A stretch of DNA of 64,000 nt from Fasciola hepatica (taxonomy: Eukaryota > Platyhelminthes > Trematoda > Plagiorchiida > Fasciolidae), in NCBI GenBank assembly GCA_948099385.1, contig CANUEZ040000116.1, positions 9,678,001 to 9,742,000 of the forward strand, in the 5' to 3' direction. Of this stretch, positions 52,920 through 64,000 are shown piece after piece. The notes beneath the pieces are model-generated. The model ran no database searches, was not told the DNA's origin, and was given only the letters and a program-made list of their open reading frames with translations. The position numbers and the translations under genes were made by a program. Position 1 is the first letter of the stretch. Each line of letters starts with the position of its first letter.

Positions 52920-55900
52920 CATGGTGATTCTTTCATAGTTATTTCGTCGGTTACCACGGCCAACTTTCAGAAAGACATCTCAAGTATGGGTTTATCAAAA
53001 CAAACCAAGCAAGGAATGCTCAAGCATAGGGACGAATGATCAGAAGAGTACCGGGTAAGCATAGCTTATGAGTAGCAGTAAGCGGGAAACCGGTACCGAA
53101 CTTCCGGGAAAAGTTCGTGTTGTCATCTAGATACAGTACCAGACTTGAGACCCTTTATCTTCGTTTTAAAGACTAGTCGTGTTAACCGATGAGTTAACTT
53201 TGGAATAATCAACGGTTGATTCTAAAAATGGATTGTCCATCCATGCACACTCCCTAAGATTCAACTAGTATTGCAGCTGTAATACCACGTTGAATACAAT
53301 CTCTTGAAATAACTCCGCTGCCATTTTCTTGTCTCGCTTCTGATTTTGAGCCATATAGGGTATGTGATTGACTTTTTGCAAGATAAAGTGTTACGAAATG
53401 TCCTGGAATGCAGAACAGGGAAGGAATGTTTATGGTAAAAATAGAACTTTCTGTGTAGTGGATTGTTAGAGTTTTGGACTATAAGATTAAATCTGATCGG
53501 ATGAGCTGATCAGCAAGTTTAGTCGAACACGTGTTGAATGACGTAAGTGCGTCAGAAGCCCACTCCATAAGACCGAGAACGAATACCAGACTAAAACCAA
53601 CGCAATATAAAAAGGGCACAACAGAAGATAAACTATAAAATAATTTACTGCGTAGCACGAAACTGCCTGAAATTTGCTTTTGCAAAGATACGCTTCACTG
53701 TGAAAACCATAGGGTTATACGCAGACTTCGAACACATCGCAATTCCGTTCATGTGTTCCCAGTACGAAGTAAGATACACATGTTATCCATTATTTTGACG
53801 TGTGATATGAGTGCTTTTAGCCGCTTTCGTCTTTGATGCGGCTTAATTTGTACGGGCTCTGTGCAGCGGTCAAATCATTTTTATGGGATTACGGTTGGCA
53901 TATTTCGACCACAAATCAACTGCATTTTTCTACTCATCTGGAAACTGACCTTAATCTAACCAATATTACCAAGGGCGGTGCATGCACGTAAGGGCCAAGT
54001 GGTTATTTTAGAACTGTCCGTTATAATAAGTAGAAGTTATAAAACAAAGTCCCTTGTTATAGATGTCAGATGATATCCTGTTTTATGGGGTCTTTCAAGG
54101 GTGTAAATTGGACATCTAAAGTTGGATAGAAATAGCCAAACCTGCGTTGCGTTTGATTTCTCGTCTACGTGATTTTTCTTAGTGAACAAACTTTCAGTGC
54201 TCAGCACAGAGCAAAGGACTTGTTGTCTTATTTATTAGCTCCTCTTAGGCTTCGAAATTACTTAGTAATCATATCCCGGGGAGAAAAAAATTTATTCAAG
54301 GGCTTGCTACCAACGATACTATGTGAAGTACTGAAGGATCAGTGTTCGGCCTTGGAAAGTTGGTCGTGTTCTATCTGGAACGGCAAAAAATAGGAAACTC
54401 CGTGAGCACAAAGACTCAGCAAGTGCGTCAACTGGATCCTGCTCTTACATCAGTCGAACAAAAATATGGCTGCCAGCAGCCTGCTCATTACATATCTTTT
54501 TGGAATCATGAATATTTGTTGGCCATCTGTTTCCTACCTGTTTCAAGAGCTTCAAAATAAAATTTATTGTGACGAGAGAAAATTTTCAAGTTTCCTTGTT
54601 TGAGTGACAGTTCCTTATCTAGGTTTGTTATGAGCATAAACCTCTGTGAAACCCTGGCTCTACAACGTAAGTAAATCAGGAAACAACAAAAAGAAAACAA
54701 AGTAAACGTTACAGGAAAAACAAATATACAAGACTGAAGTGATCAAAATCCTGTATAGTAGTAATTCTGGGCATTTCTCTGGTGAGGTTTGGGCCAGCAA
54801 GCACAGAGATAGGAAGATGGAAACAGATAAAGGTTAGTCACTACACAGAGAGGAACAATGGGAAGCATGGCCGAGAAAAAGTGGTCGCTGACAACTCAGT
54901 GCAATATCAAATGCATTGAAAGTTTGTTAGTTGTGGATATCTGCAAAATTTGACTTCATCACGAAACTAAAGTGTTATCACTCTTCTTTTTTCTTTGAAG
55001 AAGCTGAAACATATCACGGTGACTGGCCTCATCTAAAAGATGTGAATTGCCATAGTGTTCTATACTAAGCATATCTAATCTACCGGAGTAAAATGGTCCT
55101 CGTCCACGCTAACATGCAAATCGAGATAACGGCAGACCATTTTTTTCTTCTAACTGACCGTATGAAGTAATGGAGAGATCTTTTATTTGAGAGACTGGTG
55201 ATAGCTTCGGTTAGCCGGGGGCCCATCCACCTGTTTCTTCCTGAATGAACAGTAAATTTTTCACCTTTTGCGAAAATTTGCCTCCTGTTTTCCTACACCA
55301 TTTGACCCTATATTCACCTGAAAATCCAAGTTATGGCTTTATGAACAATGTTTATGTGCGAAAAGCCACAAGGATTAACCGATATGTAAAGCGGCGTAGC
55401 AAAATATCTAACAATGAACTTTTATGCATTTATTCGATTGGTCTAATTATTTGTATGAAAAAGGCAGTACAAAATGCGGTAGGTGTGCGTCATTGTTCAT
55501 ACTACTATTGACTTCCCGGAGGAATACAGCAAGGTAGTTAAATCTTTAACGAAATGCTGCCTCATTCTCAAAAGCCGACCAATGTGAGCAGAGAGTAAAC
55601 AACATTTTTGCCCGTTAGAGAACACAGACAGTTTTATTGTTATTATTTTATTGTCATTATTGTTACTATTATCAACATTGGTACTATCACCATTACAAAT
55701 ATTTCAGTTGTTATTGTTCACAGAAATGGTCAGTGAAATCAACAATATTTTGCGAACTACAATGATCAACATATTGATGGGTGCACCGTGCAATAAAAAA
55801 GTCTTTCGGACAATATCGTTTCGTGTATCTTACTATTAGGCATACGGTTTGCACGCACGTTGATAGTCTTACCCGGTGTACATAGTTCTTCTAGTCAGGA

Positions 55901-57169
55901 TTAGTCATATATGTTACTCTTTGAAATGACGCAACAGTACCGTAAACTCAAACACTGGGATTCGCCATGCGGTACATAATAGCTCACCGGAGACGTACCA
56001 TGAAATCCGCCTGCATTGTGGGGACTTTTAGTGACTTGGTCAGGTGTCCCGATCCGCTCCTCAGTAGCACTCGAACTGCTTTCTTCCTCTGTATCATTTT
56101 TTCATGTGGATTTCCTTTCTGTTTGCTCTCACTTTGTGCTTCTTTTCCTTCGACCCTTGACTCGAATAGGTTTCAGGAAAGCACCGAAAACCGCAGCAAT
56201 GAAAAGTCAGAATAACAATTGAACGACTTGAACTGAACTAATCTTGGTTTTTCTTTACCATCAGCTAATCGATTTTTACAGCTGTATACCTGCAAAGCAA
56301 AAGTCCAATTGGATGGCTTCAATCAGAAAGATTACACTTCGTTTGTCCTGTCAGATGATGCAGAAACAATTTTTTGGATGAGCAATCTTGATTTATTGAT
56401 GGTTTATAAAAGTCACGTTGGAGATTGATGAGGATGTCCTTGGTAGGAAATAATACATCTTCCCATGATAATTTCTTTGTGAGCACAAGTTTACACAGAA
56501 TACTTCCATGGTAAAAGTATTCCAAGCAAAATGTAAAATGTCGCTTAGTATGCATTTTCTGTGAACCGAAATTTTTAGAAACTGGCTTACCAACCAATGA
56601 AATGAATGTTGTTATAAAAATATGCACACGTTAACAGTCTTAGATAATGGGATGTACATGAAAAACAAATTCTATCTAAAAACGCAATTTCTTGATCTAT
56701 GGGCATTTAAATGTTAGTGAATAAATTGACACGGATGTTTGTCATCACTTGTGCAGCTGGTCTGCTATATACAACATGATAATGAGTGAGCAAGCTAGTG
56801 ACTTGGAAGATAATCGTGCAGATATCATATTCGTCCACGCTTTTAACCATCTAATTATATTTCCATGCATCTATTTGCATACCAGCTTACCGGATAGAGA
56901 GATAGCTACGTTTATTTCTGGGGGAAAACAAGAAAAGCATCTCACGGTTACGCTTCAAAGTCCCACTTCTTTGTATTTGGGAATTTAATAAAACGAAACT
57001 ATAATCTAGGACATCCAGCAGCGCAAATTCAACACTCGTCTGTTGATTTGTATAAATATTATTGAAATTTATATAGATCAATTGTATTTTGATAATATTT
57101 TCTCTTCAAAACATTTGTATTTTCTCACCAGGAATTTACTGATACTTTTTTGCATTCCCATTTGAACAG
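52920..57169. other. Last part of the giant intron
   Basis: It contains an impure ATT/GTT triplet region at about 55634-55700 and only motif-free open frames. It ends with the branch-point-like TACTGAT, a pyrimidine tract and AG before the Ig exon. Confidence 0.5.
55634..55700. repeat. Impure ATT/GTT triplet repeat
   Basis: TTATTGTTATTATTT-type triplets grade into TCA/CCA-containing variants. Confidence 0.7.
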
Positions 57170-57356
57170 CTTACCCCCTACAAATGCGGCCGTTATATCA
57201 CGCTGATCAGTTAAGTGTGGACGAGGGTAACGACTTGCTACTCAGTTGCCAAGTAAGAGGTCGACCGACTCCACTGATTTCTTGGTTCTTTAATGACGTG
57301 GAAATCAAAACTCCGTGGAAGTTTGGAGTCAAACAAGGCATAATCCAAACATCAAG
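57170..57356 (+). CDS. Internal exon: first half of an immunoglobulin (I-set-like) domain
   Basis: The exon is 187 nt and encodes about 62 residues. It contains the A/B strands (LSVDEGNDLLLSC), the B-strand Cys at 57247, the C-strand Trp at 57283 (C-x11-W) and the following SWFFND turn, which together are diagnostic of an Ig fold. The second Ig Cys (the D-x-G-x-Y-x-C strand) is missing and must lie in a later exon. The acceptor at 57168-57169 follows a pyrimidine-rich tract, with a branch-point-like TACTGAT near 57137. The donor is GTACGT at 57357. The exon starts in phase 1, matching the donor after base 500, and ends in phase 2. Neuregulin-family ligands carry one Ig domain directly after the N-terminal domain, and in vertebrate NRG1 that Ig domain is also split between two exons. 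Any other Ig protein remains possible because the rest of the gene is not visible. Confidence 0.8.
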
Positions 57357-57879
57357 GTACGTTTCCCGAATATTCACTAGTTTATTTGAACTTTCTTTCG
57401 TTGCATTGTTTGACCATTGATTTTTTTTCATTTTAAAAGACTATCATGTACGTGCTATTTTTGCTTTTCATAACTGGGTGTGAATTGTGAAAATGTCTAT
57501 CATCAACATCAGTCATCTCAGCCCATATGGGCTGAAATCCACGTGACAAGTTGGAAAAGAGACCAATGAAACATTCAGTCAAAAAAGAGCATAGCATATT
57601 AGAGTGGAACTCGAGTCAGTTAGATTATTACTAGAATGCCGTTAGTTCAACGTCTTAACGACGTATTTATGTATCACGTTGTGAACTACTGATCTTAATG
57701 TAATTGTCGTCGCCCTTGACTTGATTCCTAAGGCACAGTTATCCGTTTTTGACCTTTCGACCTTTAGAAAATAGTGTTTCGAAACATTTAATTAGCTGAT
57801 ACACACCACCTAGCAAAACACATTAGAAAACAGATATATGCGTATTGAATGAGACATAAGTACGTAGATGGTAAAGTGA

Positions 57880-57950
57880 ATACATAACTACATATATACC
57901 TACTTGCATGCACGCGTATATGCAATCAAATATACGTACACTTAAACAAA
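57880..57950. repeat. CATA/ATAC-rich simple-sequence stretch
   Basis: Irregular words such as ACATAC, ATATAC and GCATGC resemble the tract at 13102-13294, but the stretch is shorter and less pure. Confidence 0.5.
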
Positions 57951-59431
57951 CGAGCGAACGTGCCAACTGGATTGCCAAATGTCATTCCCAGAATCTTCGT
58001 AATGATTATATCTGACTGTAGCAAATTTGAACAAAATCAAATTTGGATCACGGCTGACCGCTGTTAAACGGATTCTCATTTAAATACGGATGAAATAAAG
58101 AAACTAAACCGCTAAACTTCTCATCAGTTCACTTCAATACACATTTACCTGACTTGGTATGTATATTCCGTAGATTTGCAAAATTCAGTGTGCAGAGAAA
58201 TTGTCTATGTATTTACTTTCCTCAAAAATTCTTTTTTGTACCAAATAGGTTCGTTTGAGTAAGAATCACACACTTCCTCTCTATTCGAAGAAGTGCATCT
58301 AAAGTGAATTTGGGCTCACAGATAGAAAGAAATTGTTGCTCGACTATTCCAAGGTTGCTTCCCACACTTTTCAAGCCATGTCTAAATATGTCAATTTGTC
58401 TGGTACACTGAGTTACACCAAGTTTGAAAGTCGTGAGTGCTGTGAACCGTGCTAGCAACGGTATTTCAAAAAGTATTTTTTCCACATTTGGATAGTCCAA
58501 GGGATCCTACTGTGACAAACTTTTTTTACACAAAGTGATGACAAGCCAGTCGACTGATAACCAGACTCCTAGGGTGTTACTTTATCCGTTTCCATCGAAA
58601 GCATGCTCTGTGAATAAGAATAAAGCTTAGAGTTAGACTGAGCAAGCCTACTTCCGTGTGTGGATAAACGTTAGTGACATTGGAACGGTATAATAAACGA
58701 ATCACTATGACCTGAATCAAAAATGTTACACCAACGTGAAGAGACCAGAGAGTCTATTATGGGGCATAAACAACTCGCTTGTTACTTTGAAAAACTGGAT
58801 TATCACCGTGCTTACGGTAAAGTAAATTCAGTTTTGTAAAACCGATCAAGGAATATCTCTTATGAGATGTAATATTCGCAAAAGAAACTTTTGGCAGCTT
58901 TCTAATCGAAAAAAAAACAACCGCATTATTCTCCCTCTCGGTTCATAGTTATGTGTTACTTGTTATTTAGCTGGCATTTTAGGGTTAGTATTTATTGCCT
59001 CATGGTCTCCGTCTGCGAACAAGCACCGTAACGGCGTGATAAATCTTATCCCTTGTAGTCCTTGATTACAGCTCTGGTGACTCAATCATGTGTTTCGTGA
59101 TCTGTCAAAATCATACATATGATGAAGTGACAGAAATATTATTCTAGGCAATTATCAGCATATCTACTCTTAGTGCGCTACTCCAAAGTGACTTTAGGAG
59201 ATGTTTTCAACCTGTATTTTAGCAACAAATTTTGTTGACTCAAATGGTGATAAGCTTGTAGGAACTCACGCATTAACATTTTTTCACTTGGATTACTCCC
59301 AACAACGTGTAGTTATTCCAATCAAACTAACGCATAAGTGGTCTTAAGCTTTCGATTCCAATAATATTCTGAATTCCAGTAGGGACCATGAATTTTCCTC
59401 AGCCTTTACGTTAAAAATTACAGCTAGTGTA

Positions 59432-59622
59432 AGTAGTATGGCCTAGTATCTGGAAGACAGCTCCAAAAATTCCCCGGAACCCCAGAACCAGTTTCGTTGT
59501 AGTTGCCGCTCATTAGCTATGCGTACCCGGCTCTCTTCTACCCAATCATCCCTATATATCTGCACTCCATAATAGTTTCATCAGCTTAATCTCATTTGCA
59601 TCGTTAGTAGCCTAGAAGAGCC
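59432..59622 (+). repeat. Unnamed dispersed repeat, copy 3 of 3
   Basis: It lies in the intron after the Ig exon, in the same orientation as copies 1 and 2. Clear landmarks are ATTCCCCGGAA, CAGTTTCGTTGTAGTTGCCGC, GCGTACCCGGCTCTC, CCCAATCATCCCTATA, CATCAGCTTAATCTCATTTG and GAAGAGCC. It is somewhat more diverged in the middle. Confidence 0.7.
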
Positions 59623-62114
59623 AAGAGTTGGCTTTTCTGAAAGTATTTTTTTCGGTTAGTCAAGGACAATCTACAGGAAGAGGACACGTGGGCCCAAGTC
59701 TTGATTTTCAGTTCAAGTAGCGCGGTAATATAGCAAGATGAGTTAACTTGTTTCGTAGAAATGTTCTTTGTCAAAGTCCAATACTCAGTTCGGAAACTGT
59801 CTATTGAAGGTTTGATTTGGGAGAACACTGAAATTGGCTTAGTATCCCAAACCGGCTTGTAGAACGGCAAGCAAAATAGTTTGTGTGTAAACTTTGAAGG
59901 AGACGAACAGTAGACAGCTGGCCGGTTATAAAGTTTACTTAAACCAGTGATATTTTCAAAAGTTTACTCCTGTGGCGACTTTCTAGACCTAATATATTGT
60001 GCTCATATGAACTTGGACTAATTACTGCAGCGTCCAGTGCAAGAAAAGAGCTTGGTAATTTCTTTCTAGAAGTGAAAACAAGTTTTTAATCAAAATCAAA
60101 TATGGTCCGTTGTGAAGCAACTGAAAATTGGAACCTTTACAGCGTCTCTGGGTTCACTGCTGAGATATATCATAAAACATCGTTAGATATGACCAGTGAC
60201 AAGATTTTGTCCACATTATAATGGCTTAAGATAGGATAAATTGACATGCAGAAAAATATTCCTCCTAGAGGCTTTTCTGGTCTCACGGGTCAGGAGAACC
60301 TGCGTTATTCATGAGGCTGGTTATTCTACTTCACCAAAAACCGTTGAATAGAAATAAGACCCGGCATATTGGATTATGTGACCGCAAAATTATTGAAATT
60401 AATTCTTTTGGGAATTTTGTATCACGAAAGTCGTTTATATAGAACTTCGGGGTTTTATCACAAATCATACAGAACAAATCCACAACAGAAAAATAATTTT
60501 AGATGAAATCTGAATTTTCTCGCGATTGCAACACGTGACCACTTTGATTTGCATTCCTAATAACGGATTTTTTCAACCCTACCCTTCTATGCACAAGAGT
60601 AAGTAAACTTTTAATCATCGCAATTATTCTTATTGACGAAGTCCACTCTGATAATGTGTTCTCTCTCCTTTCTTCTAAGTTAATTGAATTGTTTAGTTTT
60701 TTAGCAAACATTTTTTCATCATTTCCAACACAAACCAGACACAAAATGAATTCTGTTTGTGTGACCTTGAAAGTCATCTTCTGAGAATGATCAAATGTGT
60801 AATCATCGACGAGCCCACCTTCAACGGCAAAATGGCTGTCCAGTCTCAAAATAACGCATTCTTGTCCAAATGTTTTCCCTGCCTTTACTTGCTTTTGAAA
60901 AATTAGACACATAAACAAAACTTCGGCAAAAGCACAGTCTCTGGATGTTTCATACCTGAACTTGCTATTGTTTTAGGAACTTTTCATATTCTACCTCTCA
61001 TTATTTTGTACCCATCAAACCTTGAGCGGATTTGTCCCCTGAGATGAACAATCCACAATTGGCAGCCGCATGAACAGAGAACATTGAGGTTGCGGTTTAT
61101 TTTTCTCATTTTTTTCTTCAAATGCTTTTGGTAACCGAAGAAAGATATACCATTGCAAGGAGAATAAATGTGGGCTCATATTTTAAGGAAAGTTGTCGAA
61201 AACTGCACTTAAGTGATAATCACTTTATTCTTGTGGTTCTTATCAAAACAGGAAAAGTATATTCCCATCTTAGCCAATAAAATTTGCTTAGATCACTTGT
61301 GCATCAGTATTTTTTGAAGGAAAATAAACTCGTACGGTTGTTCTGGTCCAATTTAAACCTCGAGCAATGATTTATACAATCCTATTTGAGATCGTAGTTC
61401 TACTGAAAGTGGCAACCCACCGGAACGCATCTAGTCCTTTCCCGTTGCAGTGTCGGATCGGAATCGCCTCCCGGATCAATGCATTTGATTATCTTTGGTG
61501 TTGATACTGTTGTGTTGGAGGTGATGGTGGTAACTTTGCAAAAAAGCCTCTATTCATAGCAAAAAACAAAACTTGCGGTCCACGAAGGATAGATATAATA
61601 TAAAGCCAATCAATCTGTTCAATAGCGCTTCCTATCAATAAAATCGGGCCACGCTGTTTTCTCCACAAGTATCATAACTTAGCCCTTAGCTACTTATATT
61701 TACCACCTTATTGACTGCAGAATCTAGGGAATTAGCGTTATACCACTCTCCCAAAGGACCTGTCTAAAAAGGCTATGGTCATGAATGTGAGAATGTATCC
61801 ATCTGAGGACTAATTGAAAACAATTCGAATAGATGACTTTTTTCATATACTGAAATTGATCATGAAGTGTTTGACAACTCTGTTCGAAGGATTCTTCCAA
61901 AAATGTTTCTAGTCAAAATTTCTCAGTGAAATATCTTTTCATTACGTGCCTGCACAAGAATGCAGTAAAAGGACACACTCCATATCCCTTAAAGCCTAAT
62001 GTCCCCGTAGGTACGGCTGGAAACCAGACCCTATGAATTAGACTGGCGAACCGCTTAAGTTTCCAGTAGGTAAGCTGTGGTAACGAAGCAGAAAGCAGTA
62101 GATCAATCTCTACC

Positions 62115-62207
62115 ATCAAGGTGACAACTGATGGCTGAGACCCGAACCTACGAGTTGGTGATCAAAAGCTTCGAACCTTTTGAACACTATCAGTCAGTTT
62201 CAGTAAA
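62115..62207 (-). repeat. Possible tRNA-derived SINE head
   Basis: The minus strand reads GTGTTCAAAAGGTTCG (62189-62174) and then a B-box-like GGTTCGGGTCT (62148-62138). The GTG-TCAAAAGGTT start resembles the A-box region of the SINE at 11522. Only the head is recognisable. Confidence 0.4.
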
Positions 62208-62499
62208 AGGCCTCAGCCAAAACTGAAATTTTCCATTAAAAAAATATGATCCGTTGTGTTTGACTGTTTTTTGTCTGAAACTACATTTCATATAAATATT
62301 TGTAAAAACATGCTCATACATGATTTCATTGGAATGGATATTCAGTGAATAGGCCACCGCAGTCTGACAATAGGCAGGTTTAGCAGAAAAGTGAGCCTTG
62401 AAACATGTACTTGAGAAGACCACTGGGCGTGTTTATGCACCAGTTGAAATATGTTCACGAAGTAAGCAAGCGTGGAAGACGTAGCAGAGATGGGAAAAA

Positions 62500-63435
62500 A
62501 TTTACATTGCTCAAATTCCGGACTGAGGCAGTTCTGTATGACATAGAGGATGTCCTGCAGAAGGCTTTGTCTGATCTTTCAGAGGGTAGGGTTGAACTCC
62601 CCCCAAAAAACTGCGTTTTTGGCTTAGAGTACGCCGATGATATCGCCTTGCTGAGCGACAGGGCACAGGCAATTCAACACTCATTGAATCGTTTGGCGAT
62701 TGCGGTTTCCCGAGATGGTATGTACTTTACGTCTTCAAAGTGCAAATTACTTGTTCAAGACTGGTCGGGGCCTGTGCCTGGACTCACTTTTACTAGTAAT
62801 CGGTTAGAGGTAGTCAATAGCTTTAAGTACCTGAGGAGCTTGATCGCAGCTTCTGGAGGTGTTGGGGAGGAGATCACATCACGAATTTCATGAGATAGCG
62901 CAGCTTTTGCAAACTTGCGTCATCCGGGGCTTCGCCAAGACACCCGAATTTCCCTCTTGGGAAGGGTTTGTATTGCCGCAGTTCGTAGTGTTCTTCTTTA
63001 CAACTGCGAAACCTGGCTCCTCCTCGTTGAGGATGTCCAGCTGTTTTCTGTATTCAACCACAGGTGTTTCCGAAGCTTCGCTAGTGTCTGGTGGGAACAT
63101 CGGGTGAGCAATGACGAGGTTCGTCTTTGTGTTTTCTGTACCGGTAGTCGCCCCGTGACAAAGGTAGTCGCTGTGAACTGCTCCCGATGGCTCGGGTACG
63201 TTTTGCGTATGCTTGCCTATCGTATATCTTTTCGTACTCTTTTTGCACGTACTGGTCAAGGCCGGATGAAACAGCGAGGGGTCGGGTTATAACTTGGGTC
63301 AAGAGCTTCAAGAAGTTAGCTTCGGCTTTGGCTTCGGTTGGTGCTTCTTGCCTTCCTGGTTGGGGCCCAAGAGAAGGGGATTGCCTTTGGTTAGAGAAAT
63401 TGAGAGGTATGGCTCAGAACCGAATCCAGTGAAGA
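62500..63435 (+). pseudogene. Non-LTR retrotransposon fragment: reverse transcriptase C-terminal part (RTE/CR1-like)
   Basis: This is the 3' end of a LINE-type ORF2. The frame from about 62500 carries the RT active-site box YADD (62630-62641) followed by IALLS. After that come the 'thumb' and connection motifs seen in fluke elements: LEVVNSFKYL, GEEITSRIS, FANLRH, GRVCIAAVRSVLLYNCETW and HRCFRSFA, then a C-terminal RWLGYVLRM and LPGWGPRE...MAQNR. The endonuclease and the first RT motifs are absent upstream, so it is 5'-truncated, as is usual for target-primed insertion. Decay is clear: TGA at 62891, a frameshift near 63270 and a TGA at 63430 where the family usually has Trp. I cannot separate RTE from CR1 with certainty. 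It lies in sense orientation in the intron after the Ig exon. Confidence 0.85.
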
Positions 63436-64000
63436 GAAAGCTTTATGACCCGTCTGTTGACTTCCCGTTCCCCAAACCAGGGACGAAAAAATGTGCAAAA
63501 GTGTACCGTAGAAAAACTAAAAAAAATGTCTTTGACCTGCTGTATTCTTTATGCTGATTCTTCATCCCCACCCCTAGAATGTGTAATTTTTCTCTGTTGT
63601 TATTGCGTTGGCACCACGCTTTTTCTCTAGCGGGAGTAAAATATATAAACACATACACGTAAAAATCAACACATAGTATACATGTATACCAAAGACTTAC
63701 TAGCACGAAGCACTTGTAAGGATAGTTGGCACGATCAAAATATTTCGTGGTACTACAGCGATAAACGCATAACTATGCGGCACAGTTTTGGAGTGAAGAT
63801 AAACAGAAATTTTCGGTAGGTCGTGCATAGTGGATGAACGGACAAAGGCGGACCACTCTTTGCCACTGGAGCGACCAGCATTGATGGGTTTCGAAGTCAT
63901 TACCTACGGAGCAATAAAGGTATTCCCTCATAGGCTACGTTCGGACAAAATACCAGTTGACTTTAATACACCCTTGACAAACACTTCAAAACGATAACGT
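63436..64000. other. Sequence after the retrotransposon fragment
   Basis: I see no gene or clear element. A short AT/CA-rich patch near 63640-63690 may be the simple tail of the LINE insertion or unrelated. Confidence 0.4.

Larger units (their letters stand above)
501..57169 (+). other. Predicted single giant intron (about 56.7 kb) of the neuregulin-like gene
   Basis: The intron starts GTAAGT and ends with a pyrimidine tract and AG. Splicing across it joins phase 1 to phase 1, giving a Thr codon at the junction. I found no intervening open segment with splice sites that both fits phase 1-1 and has domain character. Small extra exons or nested genes cannot be excluded. The intron holds one DNA transposon, dispersed repeats, tRNA-derived relics and microsatellites, listed separately. 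Confidence 0.6.
57357..64000 (+). other. Start of the following intron (phase 2)
   Basis: The donor GTACGT at 57357 opens an intron interrupting the Ig domain. I scanned the plus strand to the window end for a phase-2 acceptor followed by the second half of an Ig domain (D-x-G-x-Y-x-C) and found none. The next exon is probably beyond base 64000. The segment contains a CATA-rich stretch, one dispersed-repeat copy, a tRNA-like relic and a retrotransposon fragment. Confidence 0.55.

Noticed and set aside
60499..60918. 139-codon minus-strand open frame
   Set aside because: It is long for the region but has no identifiable domain or promoter/splice evidence. A chance frame cannot be distinguished from a real one.
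62888..63311. Minus-strand open frames over the retrotransposon fragment
   Set aside because: They are shadows of the plus-strand reverse-transcriptase frame, which has clear motifs.
1..64000. Prokaryotic features: operons, ribosome binding sites, CRISPR arrays, rRNA, prophage
   Set aside because: No dense coding, no regularly spaced direct repeats of CRISPR type and no rRNA-like sequence. The splice sites and repeat families indicate a eukaryotic genome.

Overview
The window reads as nuclear DNA of a metazoan with long introns. It is AT-rich by eye, with no operons, no dense coding and many decayed transposable elements. A digenean flatworm (trematode) is the best guess, because the reverse-transcriptase relic at 62.5-63.4 kb reads like the non-LTR elements common in fluke genomes. 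The genus cannot be named from the sequence.

Only two stretches look like host protein-coding sequence, and they appear to be exons of one plus-strand gene that starts before and ends after the window. Exon A (about 18-500) encodes an extracellular-type domain resembling the N-terminal 'kringle-like' segment of type II neuregulin (GGF2). Exon B (57170-57356) encodes the first half of an immunoglobulin domain. The donor after base 500 and the acceptor before base 57170 are both phase 1, so they join in frame. The order (N-terminal domain, then an Ig domain split by an intron) is that of neuregulin/Vein-type EGF-receptor ligands. The EGF module that would prove this is not in the window. If the model is right, 501-57169 is one intron of about 56.7 kb and 57357-64000 is the start of the next.

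The intron is a mosaic of repeats. (1) 20547-22538 is a Tc1/mariner-type DNA transposon with unusually long terminal inverted repeats (308/325 bp). Its transposase frame is interrupted by three TAA codons but has no frameshift. (2) Three same-orientation copies of an unnamed repeat of about 195 bp lie at 46.3, 52.7 and 59.4 kb. (3) Two copies of a tRNA-derived SINE-like family lie at 11.5 and 49.2 kb, and other tRNA-like relics lie at 1.36, 9.96, 27.0, 30.26, 38.4, 44.1 and 62.1 kb. (4) A 5'-truncated non-LTR retrotransposon tail lies at 62.5-63.4 kb, in the following intron. (5) There are microsatellites of (TA)n, TAG/CTA triplets, (CA)n, (AG)n and poly-C/poly-G. Most other open frames are short, lack recognisable domains and are probably chance. 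I see no rRNA, CRISPR array, prokaryotic gene or virus.
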